Both the position numbers and the translations under genes were made by a program. A stretch of DNA of 64,000 nt from Myrica gale (taxonomy: Eukaryota > Streptophyta > Magnoliopsida > Fagales > Myricaceae), in contig OZ005618.1 in assembly GCA_963930655.1 (NCBI GenBank), positions 19,681,001 to 19,745,000 on the forward strand. The letters are read 5' to 3'. The stretch's first letter is position 1. Each line of letters opens with the position of its first letter. This document shows positions 1 to 11,831 of this stretch, piece after piece. The notes under the pieces were generated by a model. That model did not search any database. It was not told where the DNA came from and was given only the letters and a program-made list of their open reading frames with translations.

Positions 1-318
1 TAATGTCTCTTTTCTCTGTCAACTGATGTGTAAGGATGATAGGTTGTTGCGCTACTGTTGAGCTATTGATTCTAAGAGAAACTTAAGTTTCAAACATGAA
101 TAGATGTTTTGGAAACAATTCTATCTCTATCATTGCTCATCTTCTTTGCCATGATATATAAAAACGACAAGTGATGTGTTTTCTTTTACTTAGGGGGTTC
201 TCTTTTGGTTCCATTGTTTGGAACTTGCGACAATGCAGAGTAAATGTATATTGGTACCAGACTTGTGGGTGCTGTCACTTATTGGGAAATGATGCAACTT
301 CAATTTTTTATCTTGTAG

Positions 319-464
319 GCTTCGCATCTCACTATGGCTTCAGTTCAAGCCTCATCATATTGTTGCTGGAGTTGTCTACGTTGCTGTTAAGTTTCTGAAT
401 CTGGACCTTGCTTCTTATCAAAATATCTGGCAGGAGTTCCAAACAACACCATCAATTATTCAAG
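319..464 (+). pseudogene. Cyclin-T-like exon, isolated gene fragment
   Basis: A 146-bp block sits between a good acceptor (TCTTGTAG, ending at 318) and a donor (CAAG/GTATTC). In one frame it reads a cyclin-box segment: SLWLQFKPHHIVAGVVYVAV, followed by a stretch ending in NIWQEFQTTPSIIQ. That pattern is characteristic of the internal exon of plant cyclin-T/K-type cyclins, partners of CDK9/CDKC in transcription elongation. I could not find the preceding cyclin exon in bases 1-318 or the following exon before 1575, so this is either one exon of a gene with long introns or, more likely, a broken copy. The identification rests on recalled family similarity only. Confidence 0.55.
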
Positions 465-707
465 GTATTCCCATTGTCATTTATTTCATACTTTTGAAGA
501 TTAATTTTATGCTTATTGAGCAGCATCCGGTAGACTCTTAGCAACAAGACTAACAACTTTCTTGTCATGGGAACCATGTAACTAGGTTTTATTTCCATTC
601 TCTTGCTGGATGCTAACTCTCTGTGATAAGTCAATAATTAATGGGTTAGAATTTTGAGTGGCACTAGTTAAGAAGTTAATATGACGAATATAGACAATAA
701 GTCAATA
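465..707. other. Non-coding stretch after the cyclin-like exon
   Basis: No supported gene. A 12-base phrase (gtcaataattaa) occurs near 630 and again near 701, just before the 109-bp repeat. Confidence 0.5.
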
Positions 708-816
708 ATTAACGCGAGGTACATTGATTGTGGGATGTAACTGTCTTGCTTAGTGTCCAATTGTCTCTGAAACTAGATCGTAGATCAAATTTTATTAGTA
801 TGGCAGGGTAAGATCT
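708..816 (+). repeat. 109-bp direct repeat, copy 1
   Basis: Bases 708-816 match 1461-1569 over 109 bp with a single difference (tagatc versus taggtc). The 644 bp between the copies are not repeated and hold no supported gene. The second copy ends 5 bases from the stop codon of the FAR1-like gene, so the repeat lies in that gene's 3' flank. Confidence 0.95.
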
Positions 817-1460
817 TTTCAGCTGAAATTTTATTGGGTTAGTTCGAACCGTATAGCAGTCCTTTGATAAAATGCCCGAGAGATCTTCCTTTCACTTCGA
901 GTAACCACATGACGTAGAGTCCTTTCTTATTCTTCTTGCCACAATTTGGAGGTTAATCAGACCTATATGAGCTTTTATCTAATGGAGTGGTTGGCCAGAA
1001 TGAGCTGGAGCTAGTCAATGCAATAGAAGTACTGAGGCATAAACTACCATTAGTTGGTCCCGAATTAGGTTTGAATCCATAAAAAAAGAAGTATTGAAAA
1101 ACGGCCGGTAAGTAGGAAAATTTGGCTCTTCTTCAACTCCTCCATCAAAGTGAGAATTCTTGGGAGGTTTATTATAATAAATGAGTTCCAGTGTATTGGA
1201 AGCTTTATAAATGTACAACCACCAAAGTTGATGTAAGTTCTTTGTGTTTAAGTGTTGGCAGTAAATTTCCCGTCAGATTGTATTGCAATAATTTAATGTT
1301 ATTGAGTCTTGTAAGAAACGTTTCCTGGATGAAAGTTGTGATGAAATGAAGGCTGCTAACTATATTGTCATCATTTAGAAAAAAAACTATATTGTCATCC
1401 TTTGGCATTGCCTCTTACAAAAAATGGGGTGAAAGAAAGTATGTTATGAGGCTTACAATG
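817..1460. other. Spacer between the two 109-bp direct repeats
   Basis: No coding signal is recognised; the short open frames here are not supported by codon pattern or homology. A near-duplicate phrase (aactatattgtcatc) occurs at about 1358 and 1386. Confidence 0.5.
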
Positions 1461-1569
1461 ATTAACGCGAGGTACATTGATTGTGGGATGTAACTGTCTT
1501 GCTTAGTGTCCAATTGTCTCTGAAACTAGATCGTAGGTCAAATTTTATTAGTATGGCAGGGTAAGATCT
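1461..1569 (+). repeat. 109-bp direct repeat, copy 2
   Basis: Second copy of the repeat at 708-816, with one mismatch. It lies just downstream of the FAR1-like gene's stop codon and probably inside its 3' UTR. Confidence 0.95.
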
Positions 1570-1574
1570 AGAAG

Positions 1575-3778
1575 CTATGTTGTTTGATCTATCTTTTTGT
1601 TGTACAACATCTGTGACGGGGCCATTTGTACCCCCACTCCAGAACCTACGGTGAAGGGGCCAGAACCTACGGTGACAGGGCCAGAATCGCTCCCCATCCC
1701 AGAAGGCTCATCCTCGTCTGACACTGACTCAAGTGCTTTTTGTAGTTCGACATTGTAACGATCAAATATTGGCCAACATTTCGTCCTACCACCGTAACGC
1801 TGACACAATGAAGCAATCTTGTTTACACATTTCCTGCTGTTCACCACGTTCAGGATGGCAGGATCAACTGTATTGATTGACCTGCTAATCGACGCGACTG
1901 ATTGCCTAGCATCTCGCCTCCACCTCGGCATGATATAGACATCAGGAATAGCGAATAGACCCTTCTGTTTCAACACCCATATAATGTGACTGCATAGGAC
2001 ACCTACAAACTCAAATCCCTTGCAACTACACTGGTGAACCCCTTTTTCCGTTCTGATTACATGGTGTCGTGCCGTTAAACAGTTATGTGATGGGTCCCGA
2101 CTGCATTCGTGTACCTCAACCTCTTCAAACTCCGTACTTTCTCTACGACAGTCAAACTTAAGCCATCCAGCTTTCATATATTGCTCAATAAACGCACGCA
2201 ACATTGTGGGAGTATAGACTTCTGCCGCATGATGACAGAGCGGTTCCATCCGTTCGGTTACTTGCACTGTGTTAAGCATCTGAAAATCTGCCCGTGACTC
2301 ATTGTAGCGCAACTCATCTACTGCTCTTTGGAAATTCTGCAGGAATCGATCCAAATTCATCACTACGCTCAAATACCGGCGCAATACTGCATTGAAAGAT
2401 TCACTTAACTGGGTTGTCTTTTTTCCGGCACAAAAAACATTTCGTACATACTTTGGCGCCCATTGCTCTCGCTTCTCATATATCTTCTGCAACCATCCAT
2501 TTTCTTGGAGTCCATACTCGTCAATCATTTTACTCCAACACTCTTCAAAATCATCCACCTCGTGCTCAAATAAAAGCCTCATCAAGTTACTTTTGAAGCC
2601 CTTGTTCCCCAGAAGTGACCCCAGATTCTTCACTGCATTTTGAGATATGTGCCAAACACATAAAAAATGATGCGTCTCTGGTAGGGAACGTGGGATTGAA
2701 ACCAGCATAGCTGCATCTTGATCTGTGAATATAGATTTGGGAGCCTTCCCATACATACACTCAACAAATGTTTCAAACAGCCAATCGAATGTCTGCGCCG
2801 TCTCGTCATACAATAAACATGCCCCGAAAACAACCGACAATCTATGGTGATTAACCCCAACGAATGCTCCCAATGGCCTGTGCTCATTGTTTGTCCTATA
2901 AGTCGTGTCAAAGGATACAAAGTCCCCGAACATCGCATAGTCATTTCGCATTACGTGGTCCGACCAGAAGACGTTAGTAATGTGCTCATCTCCATCCATC
3001 ATCACCCGAAAGTAAAACTCGGAATCCTTTTGAAACTGTTCACCGAACCAGTTTAGAAGAACACCAGCTACACCAATTTCCATGTGTTTTGATCTTATAC
3101 CATTTAAATAATTTTTGAGGTCCTGATGAGTGAATCCCAACTGATGTCTACCCCCAGCTTGCGCCGCCATGAAATCCAAGGCCAGTTTAGGCCGAATGCC
3201 CGCTTTATCTGAATGTATAGCATCCACACGCTGCAGCTCACTCATTTGTCTTTGAGAACGGAGCATGTGAACTTTCGAAGGAGTCGCCACATCATGATTA
3301 TGTTCCGGATGCCATTCGGAGGTCCAATACTTCCCATTACGCTGTCGCTGAACAGTAATACTTGCGAGACACCCACATCTCGTATCCGGTCGTTGTCGCT
3401 TCACCGGCAGAAGTGAATCTCTCTCTTTTTTCTTCCCTTCTCTACTACAAGCAAAAGCTTTTGATGTCCAATACCCATATTGCCTATGCTTGAACCCGGT
3501 ATGTCTACGAATGCTAAAGCCTTTCATGGTTGCATATCGATTGTACCATTCGTACACATGGTCAACATCCGCCCACTCTAGGCTCCAAACATCAACTTTT
3601 TCCCCGTTGTCTGCCCAAACCATGTCACCTGCACGTACCAACCAAGAAATCCAACTGAGAAAAAAGTCATAACCACCAACTTTGTTGTTCAAAGAACATC
3701 CAACTCACCTTCGGGGTTAACATTACTACTAGAGCTTCGGCACACGATATTGGGATTCATGCATTCCATTTGGGCCAT
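1575..3778 (-). CDS. FAR1-related / MULE transposase-like protein, two exons, intact
   Basis: Two exons are visible. Exon 1 (3778-3709) begins ATGGCCCAAATGG. An 80-bp intron (3708-3629) runs from GTGAGT to GTGCAG, and exon 2 (3628-1575) follows; the splice restores frame and gives about 707 residues. Domains in order are a FAR1-type zinc-binding region (about 45-137, with RCGC and HPEHNHD), a MULE-type DDE core (about 230-352, with FDTTYRTN, then FTDQDAAM and LCVWHIS), a conserved SESFN near 433, and a SWIM zinc finger (about 557-571, CSC...CSH). Proteins of this family either move Mutator-like elements or, when domesticated (FHY3/FAR1, FRS), act as nuclear transcription factors. No frameshift or stop is present. 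No terminal inverted repeats were found, so I cannot tell transposon from domesticated gene. The first ATG was chosen because it is the only start giving an open exon with a matched splice phase. Confidence 0.85.
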
Positions 3779-3981
3779 ATTGAGAGGTCCTACATATAAA
3801 TAGAACGAGTATCAAAAAGGGAACCCATTCATAAAGGTTGAATTTCATTCAATGAAATGGTAATGCGAAACGCATTTAAATTGGCATAGACAGCTTATCA
3901 TGTTAGCTGCTTACAACTCTAAAAGGTCCAGCATGTGTCCCAATGGAATAAATTCCAACTTTTTCTCTTCCCATGTGTGTT

Positions 3982-4016
<35 letters not shown>

Positions 4017-5395
4017 AATCAATTAAAACTGCGTTGGTATTATATTTATTGTCATAGTGCTCCCGTAGGTTCAGTCGTTTTCTACAAATATCAATATTAA
4101 AACTTGGTAATCCCGCAGCAAATGGAAGAAAAACAGATAATACTCCAACACGCGATATCTTCATTCATTGACAGTTCTGTTCTGCTTACTCATAGCTTGT
4201 GAATGCATTTTCCACTTAAAATATTAGTTGGAATTTGTTTACTTTTTGGTCTTGAAGTTTCTGCAGTTTTGTAGGGGTAATATTTCCATTTTGTGTGCTC
4301 TGTTGGGGTCAATGTTTTCCACATATGATCTCTCCAATAAAACACATCTCAGCTGACAACTTAGAACGAGTATTTTGTGCATGTGATGAGTGGAGTGTGG
4401 GAAAGTTAGGGGAGACCTATCTGGATATATCATTTCTCATATGGGACCACGAGCTTTGAGCAAGTTAAACAGAGTATTTGGACCACAAGTAAAAAAAAGA
4501 GCTTTGAGCAAGTGAATACAAGATGGAAGTGCATCAAAAAAGTGTCAAAAAATTCCATATTTTTATAAAACAAAAACTTCGGTTGTTAGATTTTTATTCT
4601 TTTTAAAATAGATGTTAGTTAATGTAATGTGTGAACCATTGCATAATTGGTTGGAGATATATCCCAAAAGAACTCTCTAGATATATCTTAAGAGGTAGAT
4701 TATCCTGTCATAAGGTACACTTACGTATTGTGCAAAGGGATGAAATTTTGATTCATCCACACTATGGATTAGAAAAATATGGATTTCATCGGATTCATTT
4801 CCAAAGTATGTGATTAGTAATTATTTGATTTATGTGAGATATAATTAATAATTACTCGATTTGTGCCTAAAATATAAATAACAAAAAAGGAATGACACCA
4901 ATACAATGGAGTGGTACTGAAGTTCTGTAAGATGTGGGCACAAATCTTGTAACAAAAAGTTAAACACATCGAAATGGCAAAAGGGAATCCACATGAGAGG
5001 GATGTGTGTCAATAGAAATAGGGCTTGCAACAGCTCCAAAGAGAACACAGTTTGCACCAAACTTTGTAATTATTGTAATAGCATACAGCCTGTGAGATGT
5101 GGACAACATCAACTGCCCCCGCAGGTGGTCGAATGTCCCAAAGTGTGAAAGGGAAATAAGATGCAGACAGCAACACATCAAACCTTTCAATTTTTCAGGA
5201 AAAAAAAAAGGTCAACAAAGCCAGAACTAGTGAGGAGTTTTTTTTGACACTTCTCATACGACTGTCAGCCTATGTTACAAGTTTATATGCAAGCATTCTT
5301 GCGTTAATATTTACTGTAATGGCAAGATAATTGTATAACTCACCACTTACCTGAACGAGATAATTGTAATAACTAATGTAATACTAATTAAAACT
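3779..5395. other. Intergenic region with a (GA)n microsatellite
   Basis: It presumably holds the promoter of the FAR1-like gene. A GA microsatellite of about 14 units lies at 3985-4012. No gene was recognised. A short internal repeat (gagctttgagcaagt) occurs at about 4449 and 4499. Confidence 0.6.
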
Positions 5396-5444
5396 ATGGG
5401 TAAAGAACATATACCTGAACGAGAGAGAGAGCAGGTTCCAACCA

Positions 5445-5690
5445 AATCGGGAGGGGGGAACGGCAGCGGGGGTGGCTTTCCAAATCGGGAGGGGGGACGA
5501 CAGCGGGGGTGGCTTTCCAAATCGGGAGGGGGGACGGCAGCGGCTGCGAGAGAGAGAGAGAGAGAGTCGGAAGCCTGAAAAAAAGGGGAGGAAGAAGGGG
5601 GTGGGTTTCCAAATCGGGAGGGGGTTTCCAAATCGGGGGAGGTGGGCAAATCGGGGGAGGTGGGTTTCCAATTTGGGGGGATTCGAATTC
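5445..5690 (+). repeat. G-rich minisatellite-like tandem repeat
   Basis: The phrase tttccaaatcgggagggg recurs at about 5477, 5515, 5606 and 5626, with degenerate versions to 5675. Some units are spaced by gacagcgggggtggc. Runs of five to seven Gs on the plus strand could form G-quadruplexes. The open frames through here are artefacts of the repeat. An AG microsatellite lies at about 5548-5566. Confidence 0.85.
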
Positions 5691-5851
5691 GAATCTGCCC
5701 TCCCGATATCTATAAACCAGCGCCCGGTTTATTCGAACATTGACCCGGTTTAAGGTCAGACCCTCATTTATTCGGTGGCAGCATGTTATCCGTCGGATGG
5801 GCAGAGGGTGCATCCTCACCGCTGCTTCACGCAGCTTCACACGCCTCAGCT

Positions 5852-7110
5852 TCACACATTAACCGATCTCTGATGAGCCAAGTTGTTGGCCCCGCGTGGG
5901 ATCCACCGAAACTTCCAGAGAGAGTGATTTCGCAAAAGAGCCCTTAACGTCAAAATCTCAGCTTCAATTATCCAGTCAGGAACCACAGAGTCAGTCAATA
6001 CCTGAGTCACCAAAAACTGGGCGTCACCTTCGATAATCACATCCGGAGCCCCCAAGTCCTCCGCAATGACACAGGCCAAGCGAGCAGCCCGAGCTTCCCC
6101 TTTGAGGGGGCTGGCGCCGCTGGAATGGGAAACGCGAACATAGATGATCTCCCCGCGCCAATTCCGGCAGACTGCCGCTGCACAGATCCTGTCATCTCTC
6201 AAAGCAGCGTCATAATTGAGTTTATAAATACCAGCCGGAGGAGCTGTCCACGACAATAGCAAATCTGGTGAGGAATCATGCCAGGCCGCACAATGAGCAT
6301 GGTATCTGCGTTGGATGGATTGCACCATGGCCCCAATATCCAGCCTTGCCCGATCATGTACCACTTTGTTGCGTGTCAACCAAATCGTATCAATGGTAAT
6401 GGTCACGGCAAGCATCATGCGAGGCCACTCAGTGTGTTGTGCACGAGGCAAATTATCCTTGTTTAGAAGGAATTTGATCCAATTCGATATAGGTAAGCCT
6501 CGAAAGGCCTCAGTGTCAAATGACCAGGGTCCAACTCGCCAGATCCGAGAGCTCACTGGGCAGTCAAGAAAGAGATGCTTGAGTGTCTCTTCCGCCCCTC
6601 CACAAAGTGGGCATACCCTAGAAGCCGAAGAGGCGAAAGATAACACAGGTAAGGCCTGAGCAGCCACTTTCCAAAATAAGAGCTTCAGACGGTGTTGCAC
6701 CTTTAATTTCCAAAGGGCCTGCCATTCAGTCGAAGATAGCTCGCCCGTATCTTCAAAACGATGAGCTTGGTCATACAAATAAGCATCCTTAACCGAAAAG
6801 TTCCCTTTGGCCAACAAGATCCAACGAGGAAAATCTTCCTCCGCAGAAGGGGGGAGAGGAATGTTCAAAATAGCCTCGGCTGATCGATCCTCAAATAAGG
6901 TTCGAATTACACCCTCCTTCCAAGTATTGGTGGGTGAATCAATCAGGTCGCTAACATAATTAATCCGTCGATCAACCAGCACACCCCGTTTGAGTTTTGG
7001 GATGAAGTCCTCCACCCCCGGAACCCAAGGTGAGCTCCACAAATTGATCTTACGGCCTGACTTGATCGACCAACAGAAGCCCGCCGCCACAAGCGAGCGA
7101 GTGTGCGGGC
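5852..7110 (-). pseudogene. LINE retrotransposon 3' part: zinc-binding and RNase H-like domains
   Basis: An open frame of roughly 412 codons reads like the C-terminal end of a plant non-LTR retrotransposon. First comes a reverse-transcriptase zinc-binding segment (WKLKVQHRLKLLFWK, then CPLCGGAEETLKHLFLDC). An RNase H-like domain of the RVT_3 type follows, with candidate acidic residues in KLNYDAAL, LKGEARAARLA and VIIEGDAQF, and a closing WIPRGANNLAH. The reverse-transcriptase and endonuclease domains are missing and the frame meets a stop just upstream, so this is a 5'-truncated remnant. Some plant genes also carry stand-alone RVT_3 domains, but the zinc-binding segment in front favours a LINE. 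Confidence 0.8.
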
Positions 7111-7330
7111 CTTAGAAGCTAAATACTGTCGGCATTCATCTTTTTTGCAGATTTATCGCCACAGCGGCGGATCTTGGTTTTGGCAGGGCCTACTCCCTTC
7201 AATTCATTAGGAAGGAAAAGGCAATGGATATCTCGAAACAAAGCGAACTCTAGTATGGGCTCGTGACACTCGTCCAATTTGGGTTTCTCGAGAGCGATGG
7301 CCGATCAAATTCTCGGTTTAGATTTTTAAA
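7111..7330. other. Short open stretch, unassigned
   Basis: On the minus strand about 45 codons are open before a stop near 7120. No family was recognised. It may be LINE or captured exon debris. Confidence 0.3.
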
Positions 7331-7727
7331 TTTTTAAGCCTCTTCGCCACCACTTCTCTCCATCTTCAAATCCACAGCCTCTCTCTACCAAAGTGAAGAG
7401 GTTGCAGCATTGCAGGTCTGCTCTATCTCTCTCTCTCTCAAATTCAGTTTCATTTTTTTGCTTGAGGGTCTGTAGGAGGTAGGAGTCACTCAGATATGAC
7501 CCCTTGTCCACTCGAAACTGAATCAGGAATAGGGTTCAGCGTTTGTGGGGATCGGACAAGACATCTAACGAGACCCAAGTTATTTCATTTTGCTCTAAGA
7601 ATTCTTCATTTTTTTCGTTAATTATCACTGTCATTGTCCTTGTACGCGGATTTTAGTTCGTCAGTGTAGGACTCTTTCATTGATAATGGATTGATTGATT
7701 AATTTTGTTTTATTTTGTTTAGATAAT

Positions 7728-9590
7728 GAATAAATTTTTGATAAAGAGAGCAGACAGCGTGGAGTCTTCTAATACTCTTAACGTGACTATTGTTTCTGAA
7801 ATGAATACTAGTTCGAAAAGACCTTGTATTTTATTTAGTGTAGATTCATTTGACAACGATATAAAGAATGCTTATCGCTTTGTATGACATCGAATTTAGA
7901 TTGCATTCATTTTTTTGCAAGGATTAGTTTTTCTTGGTCATAAAGAGTCCGAGAGTTCAATAAGGAAGGACAATTTTTTTGAGCTTTTTGAATGGTATAG
8001 TTTACGTAATGAAAAGGTTGCTAAGACAATTCAGATTAATGCTCCTGGAAACAACCAAGTAACTTCTTCAAAACTCAGAAGAAAATGGTGAATGCTGCTA
8101 CAACGGAGACCACAATTGCCATCATTAAAAATATTGGAGACGAATTTTTTTTCTCTTATGGTTGATGAGTCTCGAGATTCATTGAAGGAGCAAATGACGG
8201 TGATTTTCAGATATGTGAACAAACGTGGACATGTGATTAAAAGGTTTTTTAGTGTGGACATGTTACTGACACTTGCTCTCAATTTTTGAAAAATACTAAA
8301 AGTAAATTGTTTACAAAACACGGGTTATCAATATCCAGATTGAGAGATCAAGGGTATGATGAGGTATCAAACATATGAGGCAAGTTCAATAGGATGAAGT
8401 CGCTCATTTTGAGGGACAATCCTTCTGCTATCTATATCCATTGTTTTGCTCACCCACTTCAATTGATATTGTGGCTATTGCAAAGAATAACTTGCACGTT
8501 AGTAATTTTTTTAATTACACTTCTTTGATTATGAATATAGTTCGAGCTTCTTGTAAAATGAAAGATACTATTCAGCAAAGTCAACATGAGAAGATAGTGG
8601 AGTTGATAGACAAGGGAGAGATTTCTAGTGGAAAATGGCAGAAATAAAGAAACCAGTCTGACACGACCAAGTGATACTAGTTGGGGTTCATAGTACGTTA
8701 CAATAATCTGTCTCTTCGCTTTGCGGTTAGCAGTGTTGGAAGTGCTTGAAAACATAAAAGAGGATGGTACTTGCTCAGAATAAAGATTCATGGCTATGAG
8801 TTTGATGGATAAGATGAAAAGCTTCGAGTTTGTATTCACTATGCATTTGTTGAGGAATATAATGAGAATTACGAATGAATTGTCACTGACCTTACAACAA
8901 AATGATCAAGACATTGTTAATGTTATGACTTTGCTTGGAGTTGTGAAGCGTCGGTTGCAGGCATTGAGGGAGATGGAATGAGATGAATTTTTGGAAGAAG
9001 TCAATTTTTTTGTGTGGATAACTCTATCATTGTGCCCAATATGGAAGACATTATACCAACTTGCGGTCGGCCTCGGCATAGAGGGCAAACAATTACTTAT
9101 TTGCATCATTTTCATGTATAAGTGTTGTCAAGTTATTGATTTGATTGCTCAGGAGATGGATTATTGTTTCACAGAAGTAAGTACAAAGTTACTTCTTTAC
9201 ATAGCATGTCTTGATCCAAGGAACTCATTCGCAGCGTTTGATCATGCTAAGTTTCTTCGTCTTGTTGAGCTTTATCCAGAAAACTTCTCAACAGTTGATC
9301 ATATGATACTTAAAAATCAACTTCACACCTACATTCTTGATGTGAAAAGTAATGATACTTTTTCTGAGTTTCAAGATATTAGAAGTCTTGTTGTGAAGAT
9401 GGTTGAGGCAAGAAAGAATACTCTATTTCCATTAGTAGTATACATCGAATCTTATCAAGACTGACTTGTGTGATAATATGAGAGATGAGTGTATGAATGA
9501 TAGCATAGTAGAATACATCGAAGGGGAAATTTTTGAAACTATTGAGAACGAAGTCATTTTGCAACGTTTTTAGAAGATGCAGACCCGTAG
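7728..9590 (+). pseudogene. Decayed hAT-superfamily transposase (DUF4371 / ZMYM1-like)
   Basis: The three plus-strand frames together show pieces of a plant hAT transposase in order. An N-terminal region starts ATGAATAAATTTTTG at 7726. Next is a segment with GLVFLGHKESESS near 7920-7960, then the DUF4371 hallmark LMVDESRDS near 8155. A segment equivalent to the family's 'HCFAH' block lies around 8440-8460, and a C-terminal part with IACLDPRNSFAAFDHAKF at 9200-9255. Many frameshifts and stops separate them, so no functional protein is encoded. A polypyrimidine-rich leader at 7330-7727 may be its 5' UTR. The family assignment is from recalled motif similarity. Confidence 0.8.
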
Positions 9591-9771
9591 GATCCAATTT
9601 TCACCTCTCAGTTTCAACAAATAGTTATATTTCAATATTTTTAATACTTTTTGTCCTTAAATTTCGATATTTTAATTCTAAAACACTTTTTGCGTAGTAT
9701 ATTTCTTTATCATTTTGCGTTAGAAGTTCGCCCCCTTTAAATTTGGTCCTGATTCCACATCTACTTGCACC
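9591..9771. other. AT-rich tail after the hAT remnant
   Basis: No gene seen. The phrase ttcgccccctttaaatttgg near 9727 resembles the 3' tails of such hAT elements. Confidence 0.35.
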
Positions 9772-9825
9772 ACAAACAACTAAGCCTTATGCCAATTAAA
9801 TTGGGGTTGTCTATATAGATACTTA
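9772..9825 (+). repeat. Dispersed short repeat (SINE or hAT end-like)
   Basis: The string with aactaagccttatgccaatt followed by a ggttgtctatatagat phrase resembles a dispersed repeat known from many dicot genomes. Only this piece is present, so the parent element is not resolved. Confidence 0.45.
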
Positions 9826-10329
9826 TCAGCTAGTCAGGAAAGGGCCACATATCTTGCACCTTAGAGGGATTTGCCCGAATTTGTATCAGTGAGAGATCCA
9901 TTCTTGTAAAATGACTTAGTTTTGCATCTGTCGTCAACCTTCCCCAACCATCATCTTGTCTTCGAGCATGGTTCCCACTGTATACGACTTTTAGGATGCA
10001 AACAACTGAAACAGGCTGATCAGATACATTCCCCTGATTGGAAACCTTAAAAAATGCAATGCGTTGTATAAGAGGCATTGAAAATTTTGATCTGCTTGTT
10101 TCACCAACTTGGCAGAAGCACATGCTGATGCTTTTATTGTCAGTTTTTAAAGCTCTTAATAGCATTGGGTGTATCTTTTGTACAGGATGCCACCTAGTTG
10201 TAAAATTAGGCAAGTATGTGTTAACTAAGCTGCCTAATTATGTTGCAGAATTTTTTTAGTAACTCGATCCAATTTGGAATGTCAAATCCCTACACTTATT
10301 TGCAGTAAAGACCTTAAGACATATTTGGC
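9826..10329. other. Non-coding stretch
   Basis: No gene or element was recognised with confidence. Confidence 0.4.
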
Positions 10330-10815
10330 CTAACATTTTCAATGAAAGATTTGGGTCTACTAAGGTACTTTTTGGGAATAGAGGTGGTAAAGTTCCAACA
10401 AGAAACTAAGGCATCTTCATTTCCAAAGGAAGTACATGTTGGATCTTTTGATAGAGACAGACCTGCTTGGCTCAAAGTCGCGTAGAACTACTCATTGGGA
10501 TCCTAATGTCAAATTCAAGGAAGGAGATGGTGAACTTCTTGATTGTCCTAGGAGAGATGGGAAATTAGTCGGAGATTTGATATATTTGACAGTACACATT
10601 ACTAGTAATCCTGTATTTCATGACAAGGAAAAATATGTCGAAGTTGGTTGTTAGTTGCGGGAAACTTGGTCATGGCTAAGAAGCACCACCTAATAGGTGT
10701 GTTTTGGTAATCAGTTGGAAATATGTTCATAAGGCTTTGGGAAAGGGTCATTTCTCCAAATTATATATATACTAAGCCGAGCATAGCAGACATCTATACT
10801 CTAGCTCGAGGGGGA
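10330..10815 (+). mobile_element. Decayed Ty1/copia pol fragment with polypurine tract
   Basis: Pieces of the C-terminal copia reverse transcriptase and RNase H can be read in shifting frames: a DLGLLRYFLGIEVVKF-like motif near 10350, a KLVGDLIYLT-like motif near 10565, NPVFHDKEKYVEV near 10610, and a KALGKGHFSKL-like motif near 10730. The large central part of RNase H is deleted. A purine-rich tract (gctcgagggggagg) at about 10804-10817 marks the 3' end of the internal region, so a degraded LTR probably follows to about 11000. Confidence 0.75.
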
Positions 10816-11831
10816 GGTTTATGAACTTAGAATATGGATAAGGGGTTGTATTCTATAAAGAAAAGAGTTGGTGCTAGTTTGAATGACACTCTCCCTCACC
10901 TTTCTTTTCTCTCCCTCTCTTCTCTTTTGCTAAAGTTCCCAAGTCTTTTAATTCGTAACAATATTAAGTTAGGTTCATAACTGAAGAAATTTGTTAAAAT
11001 AATGTATGCTTATGCGTAATGAGAATAATACAAATCATGGTATTTAACTGTAGGTGGAAGAATCCCAGGATGTTAAATAGTTATAAAAATAAACAACTGT
11101 GTTGATAGTGTATTTTTATACAAGATAACCCTTTTTTCAATTCCGTGGTGTTTAATCTAAAGAACTGTATGAGTTCTGCTTGGAGCAAGGCTATGCAGAT
11201 CGCAACCTAATTGCAAAGTGGAAAAAGGTTTGCCACTTGAAAAGTCAAGCGAATATCAAACTTTCTAATGTTGTGCTTGTCAAATTTCTAATGCCGGACT
11301 TTCAAACTGCTCATGCTTTAAATAACTTGTAAATTGAAACATGATGTAAGTTTTCCATCCTTACTAGTAATTTTAGACCCAAATAAACTCCACATTATCC
11401 TTCTCTGTTGAAATGAATCTGTCCCAATTAATTTTCCGAGTGGATATGCTTTGACTTGAATGTTTTAATGGATAAAGTGGGGCCTATTTGATCCTTTACA
11501 GTTTAAAGATAGTTTTCATCGAGTATTTTTGGTAGCAGTCAGAATATGAACGTCTGTGCTACCTGCATTGCATACAGCCAAGGGATCACAACTTTGGAAC
11601 AACTTGTGTGTGCCGAGTACCGGGGCACCTAAGGGAAGGGAAAGCTGTGGAGTGTGTGCATTGTGGATGTAGGGGCTGTGCAAGTGGGGATTGAGTGACT
11701 TGCATGTATTATCCAAACAGTCTTTGTATTCAAGGTATGGTTTTTCCTCTTGCTGAGAGCCTAGCTTTTCACAACCCTTGTATCTTCAACTTTGGTTACT
11801 CCTTAATAGGAATTGAGATGAATGACACATT
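10816..11831. other. Probable degraded 3' LTR, then unassigned sequence
   Basis: After the polypurine tract the first 150-200 bases look LTR-like, with a ctctccctctcttctc stretch. The rest to 11831 contains no feature I can support. Confidence 0.3.

Noticed and set aside
2109..3672. Several plus-strand open frames of 60-83 codons
   Set aside because: They lie antisense to the intact FAR1-like coding exon and show no family motifs.
5394..5855. Proline/serine-rich minus-strand frames of 95-153 codons
   Set aside because: They are produced by the G-rich tandem repeat read in three frames.
7728..9590. A functional DUF4371 protein
   Set aside because: Homologous pieces are scattered over three frames with many stops; no intron arrangement can rescue it.
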